The notes under the pieces are model-generated. The model was not told where the DNA came from. It searched no databases and saw nothing but the letters and a program-made list of their open reading frames with translations. Positions 1 through 8,378 of a stretch of 64,000 nucleotides of DNA are shown here, piece by piece. The DNA is taken from positions 124,001 through 188,000 of the forward strand of contig CAVPQY010000007.1 of NCBI GenBank assembly GCA_963707695.1, written 5' to 3'. This stretch comes from JAOPZW01 sp963707695 (GTDB lineage: Bacteria; Actinomycetota; Thermoleophilia; Solirubrobacterales; Solirubrobacteraceae). Every line of letters begins with the position of its first letter. Position 1 is the first letter of the stretch. A program made the translations under genes and the position numbers.

Positions 1-151
1 GAGCCGCGAGAGCGAAGCCCACGGGGTGTGAGGGCTCGCCACCCGGACCCCTGCCGGCGCGCGCGCCTCGTGCGCGATGCGACAGCAGGACGAGGGTTCC
101 CCAAACGGCTCGGGAACCGCGTCGTTCTACGTCCGCAATACCCTCGACGGC

Positions 152-1987
152 ATGAGCACGCCGACCGCCGCCGACCCCGCCGACGTCGCCTGGGACCTCG
201 AGCCGCTCGTCGACGGCGATGGCGCCGAGGGCGTCGACCACCTGCTCGACGAGGCCGACCGCCGCGCCGCCGCGTTCTCCGAGGCGCACGCCGGCCGGGT
301 CGCCGAGCTCGACGGGCCGGGCCTGGCCGCCGCCACGGAGGAGCTCGCCGAGCTGGTGGAGCTCGTCGGCCGCGCCGGCTCGTACGCCGCGCTGCGCTTC
401 GCCGCCGACACGGAGGACCCCGCCAACGGCGCGCTGCTGGCCAAGGTCCAGGAGCGCGGCACGGCGATCGAGACGCGGCTGCTGTTCTTCGACCTCGAGT
501 GGGCCGCGCTCGACGACGAGCGCGCCGAGGAGCTGCTGGCCGCCGACGGCCTGGACCGCGTCCGCCACCACCTGCGGACGCTGCGCCGCTACCGCCCGCA
601 CCTGCTCAGCGAGCCCGAGGAGAAGGTCCTCACCGAGAAGGCGCAGACGGGCCGCGACGCCTGGAGCCGCCTCTTCAGCGAGCAGACGAGCGCCATCCGC
701 GTGCGCCTGCCCGAGGACGACGGCCCGCCCGAGGGCGTGGCCCTCGACGTCGCGCTCGCGCGCCTGTCCTCCGCCGACCGGGAGGTCCGCCGCACGACGG
801 CCGAGGCGGTGACCGAGGCGCTGCAGCCCGGCCTGCGCACCCGCGGCTTCATCTTCAACACGCTCGCGCTCGACAAGGCCGTCGACGACCGCCTGCGCAG
901 CTACCCGACGTGGATCTCGAGCCGCAACCTCGCCAACGAGGCCAGCGACGAGTCCGTCGAGGCGCTGGTCACGGCCGTCAAGGACCGCTACGACCTGCCG
1001 CAGCGCTGGTACCGGCTCAAGGCGCGCCTGCTCGGGATCGACCGCCTGGCCGACTACGACCGGATGGCGACGGTCGTCGGGGACGAGACGCGCATCGGCT
1101 GGCCCGAGGCGACGGAGGTCGTCCTCGACGCCTTCGGGTCCTTCTCCCCCGCGCTGGCCGACACCGCCCGCGAGTTCTTCGACGGGCGCTACATCGACGT
1201 CCCCGTGCGGCCGGGCAAGCGCGGCGGGGCGTTCTGCTCCTACACCGTGCCCTCGCGGCATCCCTACGTCCTGCTGAACTGGACCGGCAAGCGCCGCGAC
1301 GCGCTGACCCTCGCGCACGAGCTCGGGCACGGCGTCCACGCGGCGCTCGCGCGCCCGCGCGGCGTCTTCGAGCAGTCGACGCCGCTGACGCTGGCCGAGA
1401 CGGCGTCGGTCTTCGGCGAGGCGCTCGTCTTCGGGCGGCTGCTCGACGCGGCCGACACGCCGCAGTCGCGGCTGGCGCTGCTGGCCGAGGACATCGAGGG
1501 CTCGATCGCGACGGTCTTCCGCCAGACCGCGATGAACCAGTTCGAGGCCGCCGCCCACACCGCGCGGCGCACCGAGGGCGAGCTCAGCGTCGAGCGGATC
1601 GGCGAGCTGTGGGCCGCCTCGCAGGAGGAGCTGCTGGGCGACAGCGTCGAGATCACCGACGGCTACCGCGGCTGGTGGTCCTACGTCCCCCATTTCATCG
1701 CCACGCCGGGCTACGTCTACGCCTACGCCTACGGGCAGCTCCTGGCGCTCGCGGTCTACGGCCGCTACCGCCAGGAGGGCGACGCCTTCGTGCCGCGCTA
1801 CCTCGAGCTGCTGGCCGCCGGCGGCTCGCGCAGCCCGGAGGGCCTGGCCGAGCTGGCCGGGCTCGACCTGACGGACCCCGCGTTCTGGGCCGACGGGCTC
1901 GCGCTGGTCGAGGAGCAGCTGCGCGCCGCCGAGGAGGCGGCCGAGGCCGTCCTGGCCGGGCGCGAGCGCCCGGGCGGCCCGGCCTAG
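152..1987 (+). CDS. pepF: M3 family oligoendopeptidase F-like zinc peptidase
   Basis: This predicted cytosolic zinc metallopeptidase would cleave short oligopeptides. The protein is 611 aa, a normal length for the family. The zinc signature HELGHGVH begins near residue 389, and the downstream Glu lies in the TLAETASVFGE segment. The M3 C-terminal region with its Tyr-rich GYVYAYAYGQL stretch is present. I chose the ATG at 152 because a TACCCT box at 139-144 ends 7 nt before it, the spacing seen at many genes here; an upstream ATG at 77 would add 25 residues with no family resemblance. The stop codon shares a CTAG tetranucleotide with the convergent hydrolase. Family assignment is secure; exact substrates are unknown. 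Confidence 0.93.
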   Translation: MSTPTAADPADVAWDLEPLVDGDGAEGVDHLLDEADRRAAAFSEAHAGRVAELDGPGLAAATEELAELVELVGRAGSYAALRFAADTEDPANGALLAKVQERGTAIETRLLFFDLEWAALDDERAEELLAADGLDRVRHHLRTLRRYRPHLLSEPEEKVLTEKAQTGRDAWSRLFSEQTSAIRVRLPEDDGPPEGVALDVALARLSSADREVRRTTAEAVTEALQPGLRTRGFIFNTLALDKAVDDRLRSYPTWISSRNLANEASDESVEALVTAVKDRYDLPQRWYRLKARLLGIDRLADYDRMATVVGDETRIGWPEATEVVLDAFGSFSPALADTAREFFDGRYIDVPVRPGKRGGAFCSYTVPSRHPYVLLNWTGKRRDALTLAHELGHGVHAALARPRGVFEQSTPLTLAETASVFGEALVFGRLLDAADTPQSRLALLAEDIEGSIATVFRQTAMNQFEAAAHTARRTEGELSVERIGELWAASQEELLGDSVEITDGYRGWWSYVPHFIATPGYVYAYAYGQLLALAVYGRYRQEGDAFVPRYLELLAAGGSRSPEGLAELAGLDLTDPAFWADGLALVEEQLRAAEEAAEAVLAGRERPGGPA

Positions 1988-2843
1988 GCCGGGCGCAGGC
2001 CGCCGACGAAGTCGAGCACCGCCTCGACGTACTCGGCGGGCTGCTCGACGAAGGGCATGTGGGCCGAGCGGTCGAGGACCTCCAGGCGCGCGCCCGGCAC
2101 CGCGGCGGCGATCGCCTCGGAGGCGGCCGGCGGGCAGATGCGGTCGTGCGCCCCGGCCAGCACGAGGACCGGGGTGCGCACGTCGCGCATCGCCGCCTCG
2201 ACGTCGGGGACGCCGATCGCCCCGGTCGCCGCGGCGCGCAGCACGTCCGGCGCGTAGGCGGCGGGCGCCATCGCGTCGCGCAGGTCGCCGATGCGGGGGT
2301 CGCGCGGGTCGGCGAAGTGGAAGGGCAGCTGGTCGGCCAGGACGGCCGCGACGTCCTGTGGCGTGCGGACCTCCGCCTCGCGCGCCCACGAGGCCTGCAC
2401 CTGGGCGCGGAGGTCCTCGGGCTCGAAGCGGGCGAGCTCCTCCTCGACGCCGGCCAGCCAGCGCTCGGAGGGCACGCCGCAGGAGACCACCGTGCCGGCG
2501 TGGGCCGGGTCCGCGGGCCCGACGAGGTGCGAGAGGGCGACGAAGGCGCCGAAGGAGTGGCCCAGGACGACGTAGCGCTCGAGCTGGAGCGCCGCCGCCA
2601 GGGCCGTGACGTCCGCGGCCATGCGCTCGACGGTCCACGTCCCCGGGGGGCGGCCTGCGAGCGGCCCTGCGAGCGCTGGTCGACGAGGAGCAGCCGGTGG
2701 TCGTCGGCGATCGGGTCGAGCCACCAGCCGAACTCCGTGTGGTCGAGGCCGGGCCCGCCGTGCAGCGCGATCACCCCCAGCGCCCCGGCCCCGCGCTCCT
2801 CGACGTGCAGGCAGGTGTCGCCGATGTCGACGAGGCGGGCCAC
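1984..2843 (-). pseudogene. Alpha/beta hydrolase (proline iminopeptidase-like), frameshifted
   Basis: The two halves of one alpha/beta-fold hydrolase lie in different frames. The N-terminal half (GTG at 2843) carries the oxyanion region HGGPGLDH and ends in LLLVDQRSQGRSQAAP. The C-terminal half continues with PPGTWTVERMAADV, the nucleophile elbow GHSFGA, a late Asp (AGAHDR) and His (DRSAHMPF). The break is in a C6/G4 run at 2641-2650; adding one base restores a continuous 286-aa protein with the expected PPGTWT junction. It is therefore a very recent pseudogene or a homopolymer sequencing error. A TACGCT box at 2850-2855 sits 6 nt before the GTG. The stop overlaps that of the convergent M3 peptidase. 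Confidence 0.8.
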
Positions 2844-2897
2844 GCGCCGAGCGTACCTGGCACCGGACCGCCGACCACGGGGCTCTAGGGTGCCCGG

Positions 2898-4259
2898 ATG
2901 CCAGCCGACCAGTTCGACGTCGTCGTCCTCGGCGCCGGGCCCGGAGGCCGTCACACGGCCCAGGGCCTCGCCGCCGGGGGGATGGCCGTCGCCGTCGTCG
3001 AGCAGGAGCTCGTCGGCGGCGAGTGCCCGTTCTGGGCCTGCATCCCCTCGAAGACCCTCCTGCGCCCCGTCGAGGTGCGCGCGGAGGCCGCGCACGCGGC
3101 CGGCCTGGGCCCGACGCCCCCGCCGCGCTGGGACGAGGTCCGTGCCTACCTCGAGTACATGACCTCCGGCCTGGACGACACGAAGAAGACCCGCAAGCTC
3201 CAGCACCAGGGCATCGAGGTCGTACGCGGGCCGGGGCGCCTGGACGCCGAGCGCGGTCGCGGGGTACGCGTCGGCGACCGCACTCTGCGGACCGAGCGGG
3301 TCGTCGTCGCGACCGGGACGACGACCGCCCTCCCGCCCGTCGACGGGCTGGCCGACGTCCCCTTCTGGACGAACCGCGAGGCGACGACCCTGCGCGAGGT
3401 GCCGCCCAGCGTCGTCGTGCTGGGCTCGGGGCCCGTCGGCGTCGAGCTCGCGCAGATGCTCGCCCGCTTCGGCAGCGAGGTCACGCTGACCGAGCCCGGC
3501 CCCTGTCCGCTGCCACGCCACGAGGAGCTCGCGCGCACGCACGTGCGCCGCGCGCTGGAGGACGACGGCGTGGCCATCCGCGACGGCGCGGCCGGCCAGG
3601 CGGTCGCGGTGCGCCGAGACGGGGCCGGCGTCGAGGTCCGCTTCGACGACGGCGGCACCGTGGGCGCCGCCGTGCTGCTCGTCGCCACGGGCCGCCGCCC
3701 GCGCGTCGAGGGCCTCGGCCTCGAGGCGGCGGGCGTGCGCACCGACCACGGCGCCGTCGTCGTCGACGACCACCTGCGCGCCGCCGACGGGGTCTGGGCG
3801 GTGGGCGACGTCACCGGCGTCGCGCCGTTCACCCACGTCGCCTCCTACCAGGCGCGCATCGCCGCGGCCGACATCCTCGGGCGGACCGTCCCGGCCGACT
3901 ACCGCGGCATCCCGCGCGTGGTGTTCAGCGACCCGGAGGTGGCGGCCGTCGGCCATGGCCTCGAGGAGCTGCGGGCGCAGGGCGTCGACGTCGTCAGCCA
4001 CGAGGTCGAGCTCTCCGCGACCGACCGCACGGAGACCTACGGCAAGGACCTCCACGGCGGCCTCGTCGTGCACGCCGACCGGGCGCGCCGGGTGCTGCTG
4101 GGCGCCACGGGCGTGGGCCCGCTCGCGTCGGAGTGGATCCACACCCTGGCCCTCGCCATCCGCGCGGAGGTCCCCGTGGAGGTCGTCGCGGACGCGATCT
4201 TCCAGTTCCCCACGTTCAGCGAGCTCGTGGCGTCGGCGGTGCGCGGGCTGGAGCTCTGA
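2898..4259 (+). CDS. FAD-dependent pyridine nucleotide-disulfide oxidoreductase (Lpd/MerA-like)
   Basis: This 453-aa flavoprotein has a disulfide-reductase layout. It starts with an FAD dinucleotide fold (VVVLGAGPGG, residues 8-17). A redox-active CxxxxC follows in GECPFWACIPSK (C43 and C48). A second NAD(P)H Rossmann motif, VVVLGSGPVGVELAQ, lies mid-protein, then the GDVTG FAD motif and a dimerization domain. The C-terminal segment reads FQFPTFSE where lipoamide dehydrogenase has the catalytic His of HPTLSE, so it is probably not a genuine E3 subunit. No pyruvate or oxoglutarate dehydrogenase genes lie nearby. Start: TAGGGT at 2886-2891, 6 nt before the ATG. The physiological substrate is unknown. 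Confidence 0.85.
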   Translation: MPADQFDVVVLGAGPGGRHTAQGLAAGGMAVAVVEQELVGGECPFWACIPSKTLLRPVEVRAEAAHAAGLGPTPPPRWDEVRAYLEYMTSGLDDTKKTRKLQHQGIEVVRGPGRLDAERGRGVRVGDRTLRTERVVVATGTTTALPPVDGLADVPFWTNREATTLREVPPSVVVLGSGPVGVELAQMLARFGSEVTLTEPGPCPLPRHEELARTHVRRALEDDGVAIRDGAAGQAVAVRRDGAGVEVRFDDGGTVGAAVLLVATGRRPRVEGLGLEAAGVRTDHGAVVVDDHLRAADGVWAVGDVTGVAPFTHVASYQARIAAADILGRTVPADYRGIPRVVFSDPEVAAVGHGLEELRAQGVDVVSHEVELSATDRTETYGKDLHGGLVVHADRARRVLLGATGVGPLASEWIHTLALAIRAEVPVEVVADAIFQFPTFSELVASAVRGLEL

Positions 4260-4282
4260 CGCTGCCACAATCGGTGGTGGCG

Positions 4283-5179
4283 ATGAGCGACCGGCCGCAC
4301 AGCCTCCCCCCGCACCAGTGGCTCCCGCCGGCGGCGCCGGAGCCCGTGCCCACGGCCGACCCGGTGCCGCCGACGCGCGGCGAGCGCCGGGAGCGCCGGG
4401 ATCAGACCCCGCCCGCCCGCGGCCGTGGCGGCGCCGTCCTCGCCCTGCTCCTCGCCGCCGTGGCCAAGGGCAAGGCCCTCCTGCTCCTGCTGCCGAAGCT
4501 GAAGCTCCTGACGACCTCGGGGTCGATGCTCGTCAGCGTGGCCGCCTACTCGCTCATCTGGGGCTGGCGGTTCGCCGCCGGGTTCGTGCTGCTGCTGCTC
4601 GTCCACGAGCTGGGCCACGTCATCCAGCTGCGCCGCGAGGGGATCCCGGCGAGCGCCCCCCTGTTCATCCCCTTCCTGGGCGCCGTGGTGGGCGCCAAGT
4701 CGCTCGGCGACGACGCCGCCGCCGAGGCCCGCGTCGGGCTGGCCGGGCCCGTCCTCGGCACGATCGGCGCCGCGGCCGTCGCGCTGGCCGGCTGGTGGCT
4801 GGGCAGCGACCTGCTGCTGGCGCTCGCCTTCACGGGGTTCTTCCTGAACCTCTTCAACCTCCTTCCCGTCACGCCGCTCGACGGGGGCCGCGCCTTCGCG
4901 GCCATGGCCCCGTGGATGTGGTTCGTGGGCCTCGCGCTGATCGTCGGTCTGTGCTTCTGGCGACCGAACCCGATCATCCTCCTGATCGCGCTCTTCGCGG
5001 TGCTCGACGTGTGGCGCCGGTGGGGGGCGTACCGGTCCGGCGACCCCGAGGCGCGCGACTACTACCGCGTCACGCCGCGCCAGCGCGCCGGCGTCGCGGC
5101 GGTGTACCTCGGCCTCGTCGTGGTGCTCGTCCTGGGCATGGACGTCACGCACGTGGCGCGGACGTTGAGCGACGCCTAG
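4283..5179 (+). CDS. Site-2 protease family (M50-like) membrane metalloprotease
   Basis: This 298-aa multi-pass membrane protein has the two zinc motifs of the S2P/M50 family: HELGH in the third hydrophobic helix and NLLPVTPLDGG further on. A proline-rich, charged cytosolic N-terminus of about 50 residues precedes a basic hydrophobic segment. Intramembrane proteolysis is inferred from family; no PDZ domain is visible and no substrate can be named. The ATG at 4283 is used; in-frame GTG codons at 4274 and 4277 are alternatives, and a CACAAT box at 4266-4271 would place a transcript start close to any of them. It follows the flavoprotein gene by 23 bp. Confidence 0.83.
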   Translation: MSDRPHSLPPHQWLPPAAPEPVPTADPVPPTRGERRERRDQTPPARGRGGAVLALLLAAVAKGKALLLLLPKLKLLTTSGSMLVSVAAYSLIWGWRFAAGFVLLLLVHELGHVIQLRREGIPASAPLFIPFLGAVVGAKSLGDDAAAEARVGLAGPVLGTIGAAAVALAGWWLGSDLLLALAFTGFFLNLFNLLPVTPLDGGRAFAAMAPWMWFVGLALIVGLCFWRPNPIILLIALFAVLDVWRRWGAYRSGDPEARDYYRVTPRQRAGVAAVYLGLVVVLVLGMDVTHVARTLSDA

Positions 5180-5182
5180 CGG

Positions 5183-5662
5183 TCAGCGGCCGGCGTCGCG
5201 CAGCGCGCGCTCCATGTCGCGTGCCTGCTCGCGCGACTTGATCGACTCGCGCTTGTCGAAGCGGTCCTTGCCGCGGGCGAGCGCGATCTCGACCTTGGCC
5301 CGGGGGCCGCTGAAGTACAGACGCGTGGGGACGATCGTCAGCCCGCGCTCCTGCGTCTTGCCGATCAGGCGCTCGATCTCGCGCTTGTGGACGAGCAGCT
5401 TGCGCGGGCGCTCGGGCTCGTGGTTGTCGCGCGCCGCGGGGCCGTAGGGCGGGATGTGGAGGTTGTGGAGCCAGAGCTCGCCGTCGCGGACGCTGGCGTA
5501 GGCGTCCTTGAGCTGCGCCGAGCCGGCGCGCAGCGCCTTGACCTCGGTGCCCTGCAGCACGAGGCCCGCCTCGACCCGGTCGAGCAGCTCGTAGCGGTGC
5601 GACGCCTGCCGGTTCGTGGCGATGTCGCCGGGGGCCGCCTTGCGCTTCTTGCCCTTGGCCAT
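5183..5662 (-). CDS. smpB: SsrA-binding protein SmpB
   Basis: SmpB binds tmRNA and delivers it to stalled ribosomes in trans-translation. The 159-aa length is typical. The OB-fold core is recognisable by EAGLVLQGTEVKALR, the NLHIPPY segment and PTRLYFSGPRAKVEIALARG, followed by the basic tail that enters the decoding centre (KRESIKSREQARDMERALR). Both a TAAGGT box (5672-5677) and a GGGAGG ribosome-binding site precede the ATG. The tmRNA gene is not in the window. The gene ends 4 bp from the convergent M50 protease stop. Confidence 0.97.
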   Translation of the reverse strand: MAKGKKRKAAPGDIATNRQASHRYELLDRVEAGLVLQGTEVKALRAGSAQLKDAYASVRDGELWLHNLHIPPYGPAARDNHEPERPRKLLVHKREIERLIGKTQERGLTIVPTRLYFSGPRAKVEIALARGKDRFDKRESIKSREQARDMERALRDAGR

Positions 5663-5717
5663 CCTCCCTTGACCTTAGGTGATCGGACCCCGCGGGCCCG
5701 TGACGTAGGGTCGCCGC

Positions 5718-6485
5718 ATGCCCGAGCTCGCCGCCCGCCTGCGGGCGCTCCACGTCCCCGGCGACCCGCTCCTGCTGCTCAACGCCTGGGACGCCGCGAG
5801 CGCCCGGGTCGTCGCCGCCGCCGGCCTGCCTGCCGTGGCCACGACGAGCAGCGGGCTCGCCCGCGCCCTCGGCCGCGACGACGGGCAGGACGCGCCGGTC
5901 GACGAGGTCCTCGCCGCCGTCCGCCGGGTCGTCGCCGCCGTGCCGGGCGTCCCGGTGACCGCCGACCTCGAGGCGGGCTACGGCCTCGAGCCCGCGGAGC
6001 TGGCCGGGCGGCTCCTGGCCACCGGGGCGGTCGGCTGCAACCTCGAGGACACCGACCATGCCGCCGGCGGCCGGACGCTCCGCGACCCGGCGCAGCAGGC
6101 CGCCTACCTGGCCGGCGTGCGCGCCGCCGGCCCGGACCTCGTCCTCAACGCCCGGGTCGACGTCCACCTCCGCGCGGTGGGCGAGCCCGCCGCGCGGCTC
6201 GACGCCGCACTCGACCGCGCGCGGCGCTACGCGGACGCCGGCGCCGACTGCGTGTACCCGATCGCCCTCGGCGACGAGGCGGCGCTCGAGGCCTTCGTCG
6301 CCCGGGCCGGCGTCCCGGTCAACGCCCTCTGGACCCGGGACGCCCCGCCGCCCGCGCGCCTGGCGCAGCTCGGGGTCGCTCGGGTGAGCGTCGGTGGCGG
6401 GCTCTTCGCGGCCGTCCAGCAGCAGGCCGAGGCCCTCGTCGCCCGGCTCCGCGCCGGCGACCCGACCGCCCTCGTGGACGACTGA
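5718..6485 (+). CDS. Isocitrate lyase / PEP mutase family protein
   Basis: This 255-aa TIM-barrel protein of the ICL/PEPM superfamily carries NAWDAASARVVAAAGLPA near the N-terminus, the Mg-binding VTADLEAGYG motif, NLEDTDH, and NARVDVHLRAVGE. It lacks the KKCGH loop of true isocitrate lyase, so a C-C lyase or phosphonate-type activity on an oxo-acid is likelier; the substrate is unknown. TAGGGT at 5706-5711 is 6 nt before the ATG, a leaderless-type start. It is a single-gene unit divergent from smpB. Confidence 0.86.
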   Translation: MPELAARLRALHVPGDPLLLLNAWDAASARVVAAAGLPAVATTSSGLARALGRDDGQDAPVDEVLAAVRRVVAAVPGVPVTADLEAGYGLEPAELAGRLLATGAVGCNLEDTDHAAGGRTLRDPAQQAAYLAGVRAAGPDLVLNARVDVHLRAVGEPAARLDAALDRARRYADAGADCVYPIALGDEAALEAFVARAGVPVNALWTRDAPPPARLAQLGVARVSVGGGLFAAVQQQAEALVARLRAGDPTALVDD

Positions 6486-6553
6486 CGGCGTCGCCGTTCC
6501 GGCCCGCCGGGCTGCGCTGGCGACCGCGCGCGGCGGCGGACTACGATCGTGCC

Positions 6554-7105
6554 GTGCCCGATCGCCTGCACTTCACCGACTCCGACGAGGCCAACGCGCT
6601 CATCGCCTCCGACCCCATGGCGCTGCTCGTGGGCTTCGCGCTCGACCAGCAGGTCACGGTGCAGAAGGCGTTCGCGGGTCCGCTGGCGCTGCGCGAGCGC
6701 CTCGGGGCCATCGACGCCGCGACGCTCGCCGCGGCCGACCTCGAGCCCGTCTTCCGCACACCGCCCGCCGTCCACCGCTTCCCGGGAGCGATGGCCCGGC
6801 GCGTGCACGACCTCGCCGTCCACGTCCGCGACCGCTACGACGGCGACGCCGCCCGGGTCTGGACCGACGCCCCGGACGCCGCCGCGCTGCGCGCCAACCT
6901 GGCGGCGCTGCCGGGCTTCGGCGAGATGAAGGTCAAGGCGCTGGGCGCCGTCCTGGCCAAGCGCTTCGGCGTCGAGGCGGCGGAGGGGCTCGTGCCGTGG
7001 CACCCGACGCTCGGCGACGTCGACTCCGCCCAGGCGCTCGCGGACTACCAGGCGGCCAAGCGCGTGCACAAGGCCGAGTGGTCCAAGGCCCGCTCGCCGT
7101 CGTAG
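6554..7105 (+). CDS. HhH-GPD-type DNA repair family protein
   Basis: The protein is 183 aa and resembles the compact HhH-GPD family of actinobacteria. The opening HFTDSDEANALIASDPMALL and the FALDQQVTVQKAF segment are family-typical, and a helix-hairpin-helix LPGFGEMKVKALGAVLAKRFG follows near residue 120. The GPD region (PTLGDVDS) has Asp residues that could serve as catalytic acid. Base-excision activity is inferred from fold only. The GTG start is supported by TACGAT at 6542-6547, 6 nt upstream. Confidence 0.8.
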   Translation: MPDRLHFTDSDEANALIASDPMALLVGFALDQQVTVQKAFAGPLALRERLGAIDAATLAAADLEPVFRTPPAVHRFPGAMARRVHDLAVHVRDRYDGDAARVWTDAPDAAALRANLAALPGFGEMKVKALGAVLAKRFGVEAAEGLVPWHPTLGDVDSAQALADYQAAKRVHKAEWSKARSPS

Positions 7106-7145
7106 GTCCCCCCGCCGCGGCGGCCGCACCGGTAGCGTCCCGGCG

Positions 7146-8378
7146 ATGAGCGCCGAGCGCCCTGTCGACGTCGTCGTGCACGGGGCCAGCGGCTTCGTGG
7201 GCCGGCTGACCGCCGCGTACCTGGCCGAGCACGCGCCGGCCGGCGTCACGGTCGGGCTCTCGGGCCGCTCGCGGGCCCGGCTCGAGGAGGTGCGGTCGTC
7301 GCTCGGCCCGGCGGCCGCCGACTGGCCGCTCTTCGTGGCCGACGCCGCGGACGAGGGTGCGCTCGCGGAGCTGGCCGCCTCCTGTCGCGTGGTGGCCACG
7401 ACCGTCGGCCCCTACCGGCGCTACGGGCTCCCGCTCGTCGCCGCCTGCGCGCACGCCGGGACGGACTACGTCGACCTGACCGGCGAGGTCCTGTTCATGC
7501 GCGACACGATCGAGCGCCACGACGCCGACGCGCAGCGCTCCGGGGCGCGGATCGTCCACACCTGCGGCTTCGACTCGATCCCCTCCGACCTCGGCGTCCT
7601 CCTGCTCCACGAGACCGCGCTGGCCGACGGGGCCGGCGACCTGGAGGACACGACCCTCGTCGTGCGGGCGATGAAGGGCAAGGCGAGCGGCGGGACGATC
7701 GCCTCGCTGACGGGGGAGCTCGACGACTCGCGCGCGAACCCCGCCTGGCGCGCGGTTCTCGAGGACCCCTACGCGCTCAGCCCCGACCGCGCCGCCGAGC
7801 CGGACCTCGGCCGCGAGCCGGGCGTGCGAGGCCCCGTGCACGACGACGCGCTCGGGCAGTGGCTCGCCCCGTTCGTCATGGCCTCGATCAACACGCGGGT
7901 CGTGCGGCGCAGCAACGCGCTGCAGGGCTGGGCCTACGGCCGGGGCCTGCGCTACCGCGAGGCGATGGGCATGGGGCCCGGCATGGTCGGACGGGGCAAG
8001 GCGACCGCGCTGGCGGGCGGCGTCGGCGCGCTCCTGGCCGGGCTGTCCTTCCCGCCGGCCCGGGCCGTGCTCGACCGCGTCCTGCCCTCCCCCGGGGAGG
8101 GACCGGACGAGAAGGCGCGGCGCACCGGGTTCTTCAAGATCGACGTCCACGGGCGCACGACGAGCGGCCGGCGCTACGTGTGCCACGTCGCGGCGCAGGG
8201 CGACCCGGGCTACGCCGCGACGGCCGTCATGTTCGGCGAGAGCGCCCTGTGCCTGGCACTCGACCGCGACCGGCTGCCGGCCCGGGCGGGCGTCCTCACG
8301 CCGGCGACGGCGATGGGCACCGCGCTGGCCGACCGCCTGCGGGCGGCCGGCCTGACCCTCGAGGTCGAGGAGGCCTGA
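7146..8378 (+). CDS. Saccharopine dehydrogenase-like NADP-binding reductase (trans-acting enoyl reductase type)
   Basis: This 410-aa protein has an N-terminal Rossmann motif GASGFVGRLTAAYLAEH (from about residue 13), then TVGPYRRYGLPLVAACA and YVDLTGEVLF, hallmarks of the family that includes mycobacterial trans-acting enoyl reductases. True lysine-pathway saccharopine dehydrogenase is unlikely because no partner genes are present. A second, shorter paralogue lies at 44514-45611. TAGCGT (7133-7138) precedes the ATG by 7 nt. The stop TGA abuts the convergent rnr stop with no gap. Confidence 0.82.
   Translation: MSAERPVDVVVHGASGFVGRLTAAYLAEHAPAGVTVGLSGRSRARLEEVRSSLGPAAADWPLFVADAADEGALAELAASCRVVATTVGPYRRYGLPLVAACAHAGTDYVDLTGEVLFMRDTIERHDADAQRSGARIVHTCGFDSIPSDLGVLLLHETALADGAGDLEDTTLVVRAMKGKASGGTIASLTGELDDSRANPAWRAVLEDPYALSPDRAAEPDLGREPGVRGPVHDDALGQWLAPFVMASINTRVVRRSNALQGWAYGRGLRYREAMGMGPGMVGRGKATALAGGVGALLAGLSFPPARAVLDRVLPSPGEGPDEKARRTGFFKIDVHGRTTSGRRYVCHVAAQGDPGYAATAVMFGESALCLALDRDRLPARAGVLTPATAMGTALADRLRAAGLTLEVEEA

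Noticed and set aside
1..76. Feature at the left edge
   Set aside because: No gene end or RNA structure could be supported in the first 76 bases.
28..3162. Long plus-strand frame overlapping the M3 peptidase in another phase
   Set aside because: Arg/Pro/Ala-rich translation with no domain; a shadow of the peptidase and neighbours.
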